A stretch of 25,343 bases of DNA from the NCBI GenBank assembly GCA_900766005.1, contig CAAFTU010000052.1:1-25343 (forward strand), in the 5' to 3' direction. The notes under the pieces are model-generated. The model was not told the DNA's origin. It saw nothing but the letters and a program-made list of their open reading frames with translations, and ran no database searches. Position numbers and translations under genes: made by a program. This DNA is from an uncultured Bacteroides sp. GTDB taxonomy: Bacteria > Bacteroidota > Bacteroidia > Bacteroidales > Bacteroidaceae. Below, piece by piece: positions 1 through 7,927 of the stretch; position 1 is the stretch's first letter; each line of letters starts with the position of its first letter.

Positions 1-124
1 ATCTTCACCTTTTAGAATGTGCAATTAAAAATAACAACCATATTTCTGACTTATTATCTATAAAATATTGAGTAATAATCGGTTGTAAAAACGAATATTA
101 AAATAACAATGCGCTTCATAAGCT
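1..124. other. Short A/T-rich stretch downstream of thrA, no gene recognised
   Basis: This is the sequence 3' of the thrA stop codon and is very A/T-rich. On the minus strand an ATG at 119-117 opens about 20 codons to a stop, but nothing supports it as a gene. No convincing hairpin terminator is visible. In relatives further threonine-pathway genes often follow thrA, but whatever follows here lies beyond the left edge. Confidence 0.4.
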
Positions 125-2560
125 TTATACATTAGCAATACTCATTATATCGGCAAATACACCGGCCGCTGTTACACCCGCACCGGCACCATAGCCCTGA
201 ATCATCATCGGATACTCCTTATAGCGTTCAGTTGTCAACAGAATTATATTATTGCTGCCTTCCAACCCATAAAACGGGTGATTGATATCTACTTCCTGCA
301 AACCGACAGAAGCCTTTCCGTCTTCAAACTTGGCAACAAAGCGCCAGTGCTTGTTTTCCTTGGCCAGCACCTGACGGCGTGCCTCGAAATCGGCATCCAG
401 ACTCGGCACACGCTTCCAGAAATCCTCGAGCGACCCTTCAAAGAAATCATTAGGAACAAAAAGATTCTTTTCCACATCCTCCTGCTCGATGCGATAGCCT
501 GCCTCACGAGCCAGGATCACCAGCTTCCGGATTACATCCTTACCGCTGAGGTCGATACGCGGATCGGGTTCAGAATAACGTTCTTCCTTAGCCATCTGAA
601 TGGTGCGGCTGAAAGGAACCTCCGCACTGATCTTATTGAAAATAAAGTTCAATGTACCGGAAAGCACAGCCTCAATCTTCAAAATCTTATCACCACTATG
701 AATCAAGTCATTAATCGTGTTGATAATCGGAAGACCGGCTCCCACATTCGTTTCAAACAAATACTTCACACCGCGCTGACGGGCAATGGTTTTCAGTTCA
801 CGGTAGTTCTCATAAGCAGAAGAAGCCGCAATTTTATTGGCAGCTACCACGGAAACATTGTGCTGCAGCAAATCTTTATAAAGAGAAGCAATGTCAGCAC
901 TGGCCGTACAATCCACAAACACAGAATTGAAGATATTCATGCGGATGATTTCATCATGAATGGTCTGCACATTGCTATGCATTCCATTCTCCTTCAGTTC
1001 CTCGCGGTAATTGGTCAGATCACATCCCTCGCGGTTGAACAGCGCTCTCTTGGCATCGATAATACCCACCACATTCAGCATCAGCCCGTTTTCATTTTTC
1101 AGTTTTTCCTGCTGACAGCGGATCTGGTCAAGCAGACTGCCGCCTACCGTACCCACTCCACAGACAAACAGGTTCAGCACCTGATATTCCGACAAGAAGA
1201 AAGAGTCGTGGATCACGTTCAGTGACTTGCGTAGCGATTTCGATTCAATGACAAAAGAAATATTTGTCTCCGAAGCACCCTGAGCACAAGCAATCACATT
1301 GATACCATTTCGTCCCAGTGTATCAAACAGTTTACCGGCAATACCCGGAGTGTGCTTCATATTCTCGCCCACAATCGCCACCGTAGCCAGGTCGCTTTCA
1401 GCCATGATAGGCGAAATCTCACCCATCTCAATCTCCTTGGCAAACTCTTCGTTTAACGCATCACATGCCAAAGCCGCATCGGCATTACGCACACCGATAG
1501 AAGTACTGTTCTCTGAAGAAGCCTGCGATACAAGGAACACACTGATGCCATTTTTCGCCAAAGCCTTGAAAATACGGTAATTGACACCAATTACGCCCAC
1601 CATACCCAATCCTTGTACGGTAATCAGGCTGGTATCATTAATCGATGAAATACCCTTGATGGCCTTACACTGAGGAGTAGACACTTCCTGCTTAATGATG
1701 GTACCCGCTCCGTCCGGATTGAACGTATTCTTAATCAAGATAGGAATATTCTTATGACACACCGGATAAATCGTCGGCGGATACACTACCTTAGCACCAA
1801 AGTTACAAAGTTCGGTAGCCTCCACGTAACTTAATTCTGTAATGGTATAAGCAGCAGAAATCACCCGCGGATCGGCTGTCATAAAACCATCCACATCTGT
1901 CCAGATTTCCAGGCTGTCTGCATCCAGAGCAGCTGCAATAAGCGCAGCTGTGTAATCAGAACCTCCACGACCCAAGTTGGTCACTTCCCCAGTTGTCTTG
2001 TCGGAAGATATAAAACCAGGTACCAAAGCTACCTTTGGCAAGAAACTGAAAGTGTCTCTCACCAGCTGAGTAGTCAAATCAGCATCAATCGTATGCTTGT
2101 TATGTTTCTTTTCTGTCTTGATAAAGGCACGAGAGTCAAACCAGCGCGCATCCTTAATCAACTCGGCCACAATGAGTGAAGACAAACGCTCACCATAGCT
2201 GACAATCATATCGGAAGTCTTGGGAGAAAGATCCTTAATCAGATAAATTCCCTGGAAGATATCCTTCAGTTCATTCAGTAACTCTCCAATTTTTCCCTGC
2301 AATGCTTCCTGTCTTTCACCGGCAGGAATCACCTCTTTCACCATCTCTACATGGCGGGAGACAATCTGTTGGAACTCATCTTCATAGGCAGCATTGCCAG
2401 TAGAAGCCATTTTCGACGTATTTATCAATTTGTCAGTGATGCCCCCCAAGGCGGAAACAACCACAATTACCGGTTCGCTGACCGACTCTACAATATGCTT
2501 TACACTTAAAATGCTGTTCACGGAACCTACGGATGTTCCGCCAAATTTCATTACTTTCAT
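125..2560 (-). CDS. thrA: Bifunctional aspartokinase / homoserine dehydrogenase I
   Basis: Cytoplasmic enzyme catalysing step 1 (Asp to aspartyl phosphate) and step 3 (aspartate semialdehyde to homoserine) of the aspartate pathway leading to Thr and Met. The 811-residue length fits fused ThrA/MetL proteins. The N-terminal kinase opens with KFGGTSVG (residues 5-12) and has the LGRGGSDYTA motif near 196-205. Two ACT-like regulatory repeats follow at about 310-460 (VQGLGMVGV, then VAIVGENM), as in the feedback-inhibited enzymes. The dehydrogenase begins near 463 with the NAD(P) glycine motif GVGTVG (468-473), and ETNVGAGLP (603-611) is the conserved substrate-site motif. The ATG is followed at once by the invariant N-terminal strand, so the start is secure. 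Upstream lies a putative leader peptide (2696-2755). Whether Thr inhibits it cannot be read from sequence. Confidence 0.97.
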   Translation of the reverse strand: MKVMKFGGTSVGSVNSILSVKHIVESVSEPVIVVVSALGGITDKLINTSKMASTGNAAYEDEFQQIVSRHVEMVKEVIPAGERQEALQGKIGELLNELKDIFQGIYLIKDLSPKTSDMIVSYGERLSSLIVAELIKDARWFDSRAFIKTEKKHNKHTIDADLTTQLVRDTFSFLPKVALVPGFISSDKTTGEVTNLGRGGSDYTAALIAAALDADSLEIWTDVDGFMTADPRVISAAYTITELSYVEATELCNFGAKVVYPPTIYPVCHKNIPILIKNTFNPDGAGTIIKQEVSTPQCKAIKGISSINDTSLITVQGLGMVGVIGVNYRIFKALAKNGISVFLVSQASSENSTSIGVRNADAALACDALNEEFAKEIEMGEISPIMAESDLATVAIVGENMKHTPGIAGKLFDTLGRNGINVIACAQGASETNISFVIESKSLRKSLNVIHDSFFLSEYQVLNLFVCGVGTVGGSLLDQIRCQQEKLKNENGLMLNVVGIIDAKRALFNREGCDLTNYREELKENGMHSNVQTIHDEIIRMNIFNSVFVDCTASADIASLYKDLLQHNVSVVAANKIAASSAYENYRELKTIARQRGVKYLFETNVGAGLPIINTINDLIHSGDKILKIEAVLSGTLNFIFNKISAEVPFSRTIQMAKEERYSEPDPRIDLSGKDVIRKLVILAREAGYRIEQEDVEKNLFVPNDFFEGSLEDFWKRVPSLDADFEARRQVLAKENKHWRFVAKFEDGKASVGLQEVDINHPFYGLEGSNNIILLTTERYKEYPMMIQGYGAGAGVTAAGVFADIMSIANV

Positions 2561-2581
2561 GAAGATACTAAATTAAGATAC

Positions 2582-2607
2582 TGTCTTGTGTATCATTTTA
2601 CAAGACA
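2582..2607 (-). promoter_or_regulatory. Perfect 8-bp hairpin just upstream of the thrA start
   Basis: In the transcript TGTCTTGT pairs with ACAAGACA around a 10-nt loop. The hairpin ends about 21 nt before the thrA ATG and has no U-tract directly after it, so it is not a typical terminator. It may be part of a leader structure that modulates translation or transcription of thrA; that role is inference. Confidence 0.4.
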
Positions 2608-2695
2608 ATCAGTTGTTACACAAAAAAAATAAAAGGAATTTAAAATTTTGTCTGCTTTGCAGAGGTGAATCACGTAGATACACAAAAACTATCCA

Positions 2696-2755
2696 TCAAC
2701 CCCTAAGGGTCATGGTACACATCGATGTGCCTGTATGTGGATAGTACTTCTTCAT
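2696..2755 (-). CDS. Putative thrA leader peptide (19 aa, Thr/Met-containing)
   Basis: A short ORF in the thrA 5' leader encodes MKKYYPHTGTSMCTMTLRG and a TGA stop. Four of the 11 residues from 8 to 18 are Thr, two are Met, and Ser and Cys also occur, all linked to the aspartate/Met branch. Its ATG lies about 35 nt downstream of a TAnnTTTG promoter box and its stop is about 135 nt before the thrA ATG, the arrangement of an attenuation leader. The coding stretch itself contains two foldable dyads (the CACATCGATGTG palindrome and ACCC/GGGT), so ribosome stalling could change the RNA fold. Known family: Thr operon leader peptides of enteric bacteria; this one is not similar in sequence. A clean GC-rich intrinsic terminator was not found, so the mechanism is unproven. 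Confidence 0.55.
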   Translation of the reverse strand: MKKYYPHTGTSMCTMTLRG

Positions 2756-2790
2756 AGTCTTCGTTACTATTCTGGTTTTGATAAGTGTCG

Positions 2791-2798
2791 CAAAAATA
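2791..2798 (-). promoter_or_regulatory. Candidate -7 promoter element for the thrA leader
   Basis: TATTTTTG on the minus strand matches Bacteroides -7 TAnnTTTG. It would start the transcript about 30 nt before the leader-peptide ATG. No good -33 TTTG is seen at 19-21 bp. Confidence 0.45.
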
Positions 2799-2900
2799 AT
2801 AATAAATACATTCAATCTATCACGTTTTCCGGTTTTTTTCTGATAAAAAGAACATCCGCATCCGGATACAACCAATATACAAACCTGATTTTTATGACAT

Positions 2901-2936
2901 TTTGCTATTATTTTTTCATTTATATTCTTATATTTG
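2901..2936 (+). promoter_or_regulatory. Candidate ansA promoter
   Basis: TTTG at 2901-2904 and TATATTTG at 2929-2936 match the Bacteroides -33 and -7 elements, but the 24-bp spacing is longer than the usual 19-21. The -7 element alone would give a 5' UTR of about 22 nt to the ansA ATG. Confidence 0.45.
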
Positions 2937-2962
2937 CATGCATGAATGCATAAAATCAGCTT

Positions 2963-4000
2963 ATGAATCCACAGAATGCTTCCGTATTGCTAATATACAC
3001 CGGCGGCACAATCGGCATGATTGAAAACAGCACAACCGGTGCACTGGAGAGTTTCAACTTTGAACAACTCCAGAAACACATACCCGAATTGCATAAGTTC
3101 AACTTTCCCATTGACACTTATCAGTTCAATCCCCCCATGGATTCCTCGGATATGGAACCCGACATGTGGCGCAAGTTAGTTCGAATCATCCACGAAAATT
3201 ACGATAAATATCAGGGATTTGTCATTCTGCATGGCACTGACACAATGGCTTATACCGCATCAGCTCTCAGCTTCATGCTAGACGGGCTCAACAAGCCTGT
3301 CATTCTGACCGGTTCTCAACTGCCTATTGAAGTGCTGCGCACAGATGGAAAAGAAAATCTGATGACCAGCATTGAAATTGCAGTAGCACGCAACAAAGAA
3401 GACAAAGCTGTGGTACCTGAGGTGTGTATTTACTTTGAAAATCATTTGATGAGAGGCAACCGTACCACCAAAATCAATGCGGAAAATTTCAATGCATTCC
3501 GGTCGTTCAACTTCCCCATTCTGGCAGAGGCAGGCATTCATATCAAATACAATCACTCCCTCATCCACCGCTACCCGGAGGAACAAAAGCTGAAGCCACA
3601 CTATCTGCTGGATTCCAACGTCGTAGTGCTGAAGTTGTTCCCGGGCATTCAGCAAGATGTCGTTTCAGCAATCCTCCATATTCCAGGACTTAAAGGAGTT
3701 ATTTTAGAAACTTACGGATCCGGGAATGCCCCCCGGAAAGAATGGTTCCTCCGCTTGCTGTGTGAAGCCAGTGCCCGCGGAATCGTGATTGTCAATGTAA
3801 CTCAATGCAGTGAAGGCACAGTGGAGATGGAACGTTATGAAACCGGATATCAGCTGCTGCAGGCCGGTGTGGTGTCGGGATACGACAGCACCACCGAATC
3901 GGCCGTAACCAAACTTATGTTCCTTTTAGGCCACGGCTATTCCCCGGAAACCATACGGGAACTTATGAACCAATCCATCGCCGGAGAAATTACATTATAG
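2963..4000 (+). CDS. ansA: Type I (cytoplasmic) L-asparaginase
   Basis: Hydrolyses L-asparagine to aspartate and ammonia. The 345-residue length, the absence of a signal peptide and the motif order fit the cytoplasmic type I family. YTGGTIGM (12-19) supplies the nucleophilic Thr16; HGTDTM (90-95) supplies the Thr92-Asp93 pair; MRGNRTTK (163-170) supplies catalytic Lys170. All residues expected for activity are present. It has its own promoter-like element and is followed by a hairpin terminator, so it looks monocistronic. It is divergent from thrA and produces aspartate, the ThrA substrate; that link is suggestive only. The start is supported by the beta-strand and TGG motif directly after the N-terminus. 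Confidence 0.96.
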   Translation: MNPQNASVLLIYTGGTIGMIENSTTGALESFNFEQLQKHIPELHKFNFPIDTYQFNPPMDSSDMEPDMWRKLVRIIHENYDKYQGFVILHGTDTMAYTASALSFMLDGLNKPVILTGSQLPIEVLRTDGKENLMTSIEIAVARNKEDKAVVPEVCIYFENHLMRGNRTTKINAENFNAFRSFNFPILAEAGIHIKYNHSLIHRYPEEQKLKPHYLLDSNVVVLKLFPGIQQDVVSAILHIPGLKGVILETYGSGNAPRKEWFLRLLCEASARGIVIVNVTQCSEGTVEMERYETGYQLLQAGVVSGYDSTTESAVTKLMFLLGHGYSPETIRELMNQSIAGEITL

Positions 4001-4024
4001 GATACATGGATACATCTATTGAGT

Positions 4025-4062
4025 AGGGATAACTTATTTTTGATAAATTATCCCTATTTTTG
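4025..4062 (+). terminator. Rho-independent terminator after ansA
   Basis: Perfect 8-bp arms AGGGATAA (4025-4032) and TTATCCCT (4048-4055) are followed by ATTTTTG. The end of the descending arm and the T-run also read as TATTTTTG, a -7 box for radA. Confidence 0.7.
4055..4062 (+). promoter_or_regulatory. Candidate -7 element of radA, overlapping the ansA terminator
   Basis: TATTTTTG fits TAnnTTTG and ends 23 nt before the radA ATG, the usual distance in this window. No -33 TTTG at the standard spacing was found. Confidence 0.5.
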
Positions 4063-4085
4063 TGGCCTACTAGAAATGTAATTCA

Positions 4086-5453
4086 ATGGCCAAGGAAAAA
4101 ACCGTATATGTATGCAGTAATTGCGGACAGGAATCACCCAAATGGGTAGGTAAATGCCCGTCGTGTGGAGAATGGAACACGTATGTGGAAGAAATCGTAC
4201 GCAAAGAACCAACCAACCGGCGTCCCACTTCGGGAATCGATAGCCCGAAGGCACGTCCCGTCGTTCTAAGTGATATCCAAGCGGACGACGAACCGCGCAT
4301 CAACATGCACGACAACGAACTGAACCGTGTTTTAGGCGGCGGATTGGTGCCCGGCTCCCTCGTACTGATTGGCGGCGAACCAGGCATTGGAAAATCAACA
4401 CTGGTCATGCAAACGGTGTTGCAGATGCCCGAAAAAAAGATACTTTACGTATCCGGTGAAGAAAGTGCCCGCCAACTGAAACTGCGTGCAGACCGCCTGG
4501 CCCATACATCCAGCGACTGCCTCATCGTCTGCGAGACCTCACTTGAACAGATTTTTGTCCACATCAAAAACACGCAGCCCGATTTGGTCATCATCGACTC
4601 GATACAGACCATCTCTACCGAAAGCATTGAATCCTCACCGGGCAGCATTGCCCAAGTGAGAGAATGCTCGGCAGCTATCCTCCGGTTTGCCAAAGAAACC
4701 CATACCCCTGTCCTGCTGATTGGCCATATCAACAAGGAAGGAAGTATAGCCGGACCGAAAGTACTGGAGCACATTGTAGACACGGTATTGCAGTTTGAAG
4801 GCGACCAGCACTATATGTATCGCATCCTACGCAGCATCAAGAACCGGTTTGGTAGTACTGCCGAACTAGGCATTTATGAAATGCGGCAAGACGGGCTGCG
4901 CCAAGTCAGCAATCCGTCGGAACTGCTTCTCAGTCAGGATCATGAAGGCATGAGCGGTGTAGCCATAGCCTCAGCCATCGAGGGAGTGCGTCCGTTTCTG
5001 ATTGAAACCCAGGCACTGGTCAGTTCGGCAGTCTATGGAAACCCGCAACGCTCGGCTACCGGATTCGACTTAAGAAGAATGAACATGCTCCTGGCCGTAC
5101 TGGAAAAACGGGTGGGATTCAAACTGGCACAGAAAGACGTCTTTCTCAATATAGCCGGCGGACTGAAGGTGAACGACCCTGCCATCGACCTGCCCGTCAT
5201 CAGTGCCATCCTGTCGTCCAACATGGATGCAGCCATCGAACCGGAAGTCTGCATGGCCGGCGAAATCGGTCTTTCAGGTGAAATCCGTCCGGTAAACCGG
5301 ATAGAACAACGCATCGGAGAAGCAGAAAAACTAGGATTTAAGCGTTTCCTGCTTCCCAAATACAATCTGCAAGGCATTGATACAAAGAAACTGAAAATCG
5401 AACTGATTCCTGTAAGAAAGGTAGAAGAAGCTTTCCGGGCATTGTTCGGATAG
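4086..5453 (+). CDS. radA: DNA repair protein RadA
   Basis: RecA-like ATPase that helps process recombination intermediates and extends the heteroduplex with RecA. The 455-residue length is normal for RadA/Sms. In order: a C4 zinc finger (Cys10, 13, 24, 27), Walker A GEPGIGKS (97-104), a Walker B strand LVIIDSIQT (from 167), the RadA signature KNRFG (252-256), and a C-terminal Lon-protease-like domain from about residue 285 to the end. No motif is missing. The ATG is placed by the zinc finger, which begins only nine residues later. It lies between the ansA terminator and the FAD dehydrogenase gene, 78 nt upstream of the latter, and may or may not share a transcript with it. Confidence 0.97.
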   Translation: MAKEKTVYVCSNCGQESPKWVGKCPSCGEWNTYVEEIVRKEPTNRRPTSGIDSPKARPVVLSDIQADDEPRINMHDNELNRVLGGGLVPGSLVLIGGEPGIGKSTLVMQTVLQMPEKKILYVSGEESARQLKLRADRLAHTSSDCLIVCETSLEQIFVHIKNTQPDLVIIDSIQTISTESIESSPGSIAQVRECSAAILRFAKETHTPVLLIGHINKEGSIAGPKVLEHIVDTVLQFEGDQHYMYRILRSIKNRFGSTAELGIYEMRQDGLRQVSNPSELLLSQDHEGMSGVAIASAIEGVRPFLIETQALVSSAVYGNPQRSATGFDLRRMNMLLAVLEKRVGFKLAQKDVFLNIAGGLKVNDPAIDLPVISAILSSNMDAAIEPEVCMAGEIGLSGEIRPVNRIEQRIGEAEKLGFKRFLLPKYNLQGIDTKKLKIELIPVRKVEEAFRALFG

Positions 5454-5531
5454 TTTCCGGCAGAAATAAATGACTTTCGGTTTATTTAATTAAAAATGAG
5501 TTTTAGTTTAATCTATTGACTAACAACGATT

Positions 5532-7181
5532 ATGACACAAGAATACCAACTTCGCATACTTCCCGAAATTGCTGCAAACGAACAGCGGCTGAAAAGTTAT
5601 CTGGCCCAAGAAAAAGGCCTAAACCTGCGCGATATCCAAGCAACACGCATCTTAAAACGAAGCATAGATGCACGTCAGCGAACCATTTTCATCAACCTCA
5701 AAGTACGCGTATATATCAACGAACTGCCTAAAGAGGATGAATACGAACATACTGTATATAATAAGGTAGAAGGGAAACCGCAAGTGATTGTAGTGGGTGC
5801 CGGTCCAGGCGGACTGTTTGCCGCCCTGCGACTCATCGAACTGGGACTGCGCCCCATTGTCATCGAACGGGGTAAAAATGTGCGCGACCGGAAAAAAGAC
5901 CTGGCTCAAATCAGTCGGGAACATGCCATCAACCCCGAATCAAACTACAGCTTTGGCGAAGGAGGTGCCGGTGCTTATTCGGACGGAAAGCTTTATACCC
6001 GCAGCAAGAAACGGGGAAATGTGGACAAGATATTGAATGTATTCTGCCAGCATGGAGCATCAACCTCCATTTTGGCCGACGCACACCCTCATATCGGAAC
6101 AGATAAGCTTCCCCGCGTCATTGAGAATATGCGCAACACCATCATTGAGTGCGGAGGAGAAGTCCACTTTCAAACTCGGATGGATGCACTGATTATCGAA
6201 AAAGGAGAGGTGAAAGGCATTGAGACACAAACAGGAGAAACGTTTCTCGGTCCGGTGATTCTGGCTACAGGACACTCAGCCCGCGACGTGTACCGCTGGC
6301 TGGCAGCCAACGAGGTGACACTCGAATCCAAAGGCATCGCCATGGGAGTGCGTCTGGAACACCCGGCTCACCTCATCGACCAGATACAATATCACAGCAA
6401 AACAGGCAGAGGAAAGTACCTGCCAGCAGCCGAATATAGCTTTGTCACCCAAGTGGAAGGACGGGGAGTATACAGTTTCTGTATGTGTCCCGGCGGATTC
6501 ATCGTCCCCGCAGCCAGCGGTCCGGAGCAAGTAGTAGTCAACGGTATGTCACCCTCCAACCGCGGATCCCGATGGAGCAACTCGGGAATGGTAGTTGAAA
6601 TACAGCCGGAAGATATCCTTGGCATGCAACAAAGCATAGCAGAAGAAATCAAAGCCAAACAGAACGAACAGTTGCTGCAGCTTAACCCTTCCCTGTGCAC
6701 TGCCAAGCTGACAACCATCAACCAAGAGCTGCTTTCAGTGCTTCACTTTCAAGAAGAGCTGGAGCGTCAATGCTGGCTACAAGGCGGCAGACAGCAGATA
6801 GCTCCGGCACAACGCATGCTCGATTTCACCCGAAAAAAACTGAGCTACGACCTGCCGGAATCATCCTATGCCCCCGGTCTGATCTCTTCTCCGCTTCATT
6901 TCTGGATGCCTGATTTCATCAGCAGACGACTTTCACTGGGTTTCCAACAGTTTGGTAAGAGCAGCCGCGGCTTTCTGACCAACGAGGCGGTCATGATTGG
7001 TGTAGAAACACGCACATCTTCACCGGTGCGCATCGTGCGCGACAAAGAGACACTGCAACACATCACAGTGCGCGGACTGTTTCCCTGCGGTGAAGGGGCC
7101 GGTTACGCAGGCGGCATTGTTTCTGCAGGTGTAGACGGCGAACGGTGTGCCGAAGCAGTAGCCCATTACCTCCATTCATAA
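5532..7181 (+). CDS. NAD(P)/FAD-dependent oxidoreductase (COG2509-type dehydrogenase)
   Basis: Predicted cytoplasmic flavoprotein of 549 residues; substrate unknown. After an N-terminal domain of about 80 residues typical of this family comes the Rossmann dinucleotide motif VVGAGPGG (87-94) with a downstream acidic residue (IERG, 111-114). SFGEGGAGAYSDGK lies near residue 140 and ILATGHSARD near 240. The C-terminal FPCGEGAGYAGG (from 517) is the second FAD-contacting motif of the fold. The family is widespread and usually called an uncharacterised FAD-dependent dehydrogenase; the sequence gives no reason to be more specific. The stop codon overlaps the start of the LuxR-type gene (TAATG), so the two are probably cotranslated. 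Confidence 0.85.
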   Translation: MTQEYQLRILPEIAANEQRLKSYLAQEKGLNLRDIQATRILKRSIDARQRTIFINLKVRVYINELPKEDEYEHTVYNKVEGKPQVIVVGAGPGGLFAALRLIELGLRPIVIERGKNVRDRKKDLAQISREHAINPESNYSFGEGGAGAYSDGKLYTRSKKRGNVDKILNVFCQHGASTSILADAHPHIGTDKLPRVIENMRNTIIECGGEVHFQTRMDALIIEKGEVKGIETQTGETFLGPVILATGHSARDVYRWLAANEVTLESKGIAMGVRLEHPAHLIDQIQYHSKTGRGKYLPAAEYSFVTQVEGRGVYSFCMCPGGFIVPAASGPEQVVVNGMSPSNRGSRWSNSGMVVEIQPEDILGMQQSIAEEIKAKQNEQLLQLNPSLCTAKLTTINQELLSVLHFQEELERQCWLQGGRQQIAPAQRMLDFTRKKLSYDLPESSYAPGLISSPLHFWMPDFISRRLSLGFQQFGKSSRGFLTNEAVMIGVETRTSSPVRIVRDKETLQHITVRGLFPCGEGAGYAGGIVSAGVDGERCAEAVAHYLHS

Positions 7182-7804
7182 TGACAATGCATCCATCCAT
7201 GAAGCCTCAGCCCGAAATAGCCATCATTGAACCCAACACCCTGACTTGTCTGGGTCTCAAGGGAATCATAGAAAACATGATTCCCATGGCCACCATACGC
7301 ATTTTCCGCAGTTTCAACGAACTGACGGATGATACCCCCGACATGTATGCCCACTACTTCATCTCGGCGCAAACCTATGTAGAGCACAACACGTTCTTTC
7401 TTCCGAGAAAACGTAAAACCATTGTACTCACCTCGGGAGAAAGTCCTCAGTTTCAGTTGTCGGGTGTAGCCACACTCGATATCTTTGCCACAGAAGAAGT
7501 CTTGGTGAAAAACATCTTGAAGCTACATCAACACGCACATCATCACAGCTACCCCGGCAAAGACATTACGCCTATGCCTCCCGCTATGCAATCCACCCCT
7601 CTACTGTCGGCCCGTGAAATCGAAGTGCTTGTGCTCATCACCAAAGGACTAATCAACAAAGAGATAGCCGACCGGCTCAACATCAGTCTGACCACCGTGA
7701 TCACTCACCGCAAAAACATTACGGAGAAACTCGGCATCAAATCGGTCTCCGGACTCACCATCTATGCCGTCATGAACGGATACATAGAAGCCGACCGGAT
7801 TTAA
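7181..7804 (+). CDS. LuxR/NarL-type transcriptional regulator with degenerate receiver domain
   Basis: 207-residue regulator. The C-terminus (about 142-207) is a clear LuxR-family helix-turn-helix: LSAREIEVL opens it, then KGLINKEIADRLNIS and TTVITHRKNI for the recognition helix. The N-terminal 10-110 has the length and strand pattern of a response-regulator receiver (AIIEPNT, then IVLTSGE with the conserved Thr) but lacks the acidic pair and the phospho-accepting Asp, so it is probably not controlled by ordinary phosphorylation. An upstream in-frame ATG (7145) would run far into the previous gene; the ATG at 7181, overlapping the TAA of that gene, is preferred, and a third ATG follows six codons later. 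It lies directly upstream of a TonB-dependent receptor whose promoter has a dyad, the likely target. Confidence 0.82.
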   Translation: MTMHPSMKPQPEIAIIEPNTLTCLGLKGIIENMIPMATIRIFRSFNELTDDTPDMYAHYFISAQTYVEHNTFFLPRKRKTIVLTSGESPQFQLSGVATLDIFATEEVLVKNILKLHQHAHHHSYPGKDITPMPPAMQSTPLLSAREIEVLVLITKGLINKEIADRLNISLTTVITHRKNITEKLGIKSVSGLTIYAVMNGYIEADRI

Positions 7805-7858
7805 AAAGCACCGCCTCGCCCAAGCATCCGCCCGTTGCACCAGTCCCGTTTTCGGTGA

Positions 7859-7878
7859 AATCCTAATAAATGAGGATT
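7859..7878. promoter_or_regulatory. 20-bp inverted repeat, candidate operator
   Basis: AATCCT (7859-7864) and AGGATT (7873-7878) are perfect inverted arms around 8 nt. The right arm overlaps the -33 TTG of the TonB receptor promoter. It is not followed by a T-run, so it is not a terminator. Size and position suit a dimeric LuxR/NarL-type regulator, the neighbouring gene. Confidence 0.45.
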
Positions 7879-7907
7879 GCCCGTTCTTTCTTTTTGCCGT
7901 TACTTTG
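7877..7907 (+). promoter_or_regulatory. Promoter of the TonB-dependent receptor
   Basis: TTG (7877-7879), a 20-bp spacer and TTACTTTG (7900-7907), one mismatch from TAnnTTTG. The spacing is ideal for Bacteroides sigma-ABfr-type promoters, and the start would give a 5' UTR of about 17 nt. Confidence 0.55.
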
Positions 7908-7927
7908 CAGCAAGAAATAAAAAGCGA

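Noticed and set aside
278..1225. Long plus-strand ORF of 315 codons opposite thrA
   Set aside because: It is antisense to a fully recognised gene, its translation resembles no family, and frames opposite GC-moderate coding DNA often stay open.
2735..2953. 72-codon plus-strand ORF before ansA
   Set aside because: It covers the divergent promoter region, overlaps the putative thrA leader, and its translation looks random.
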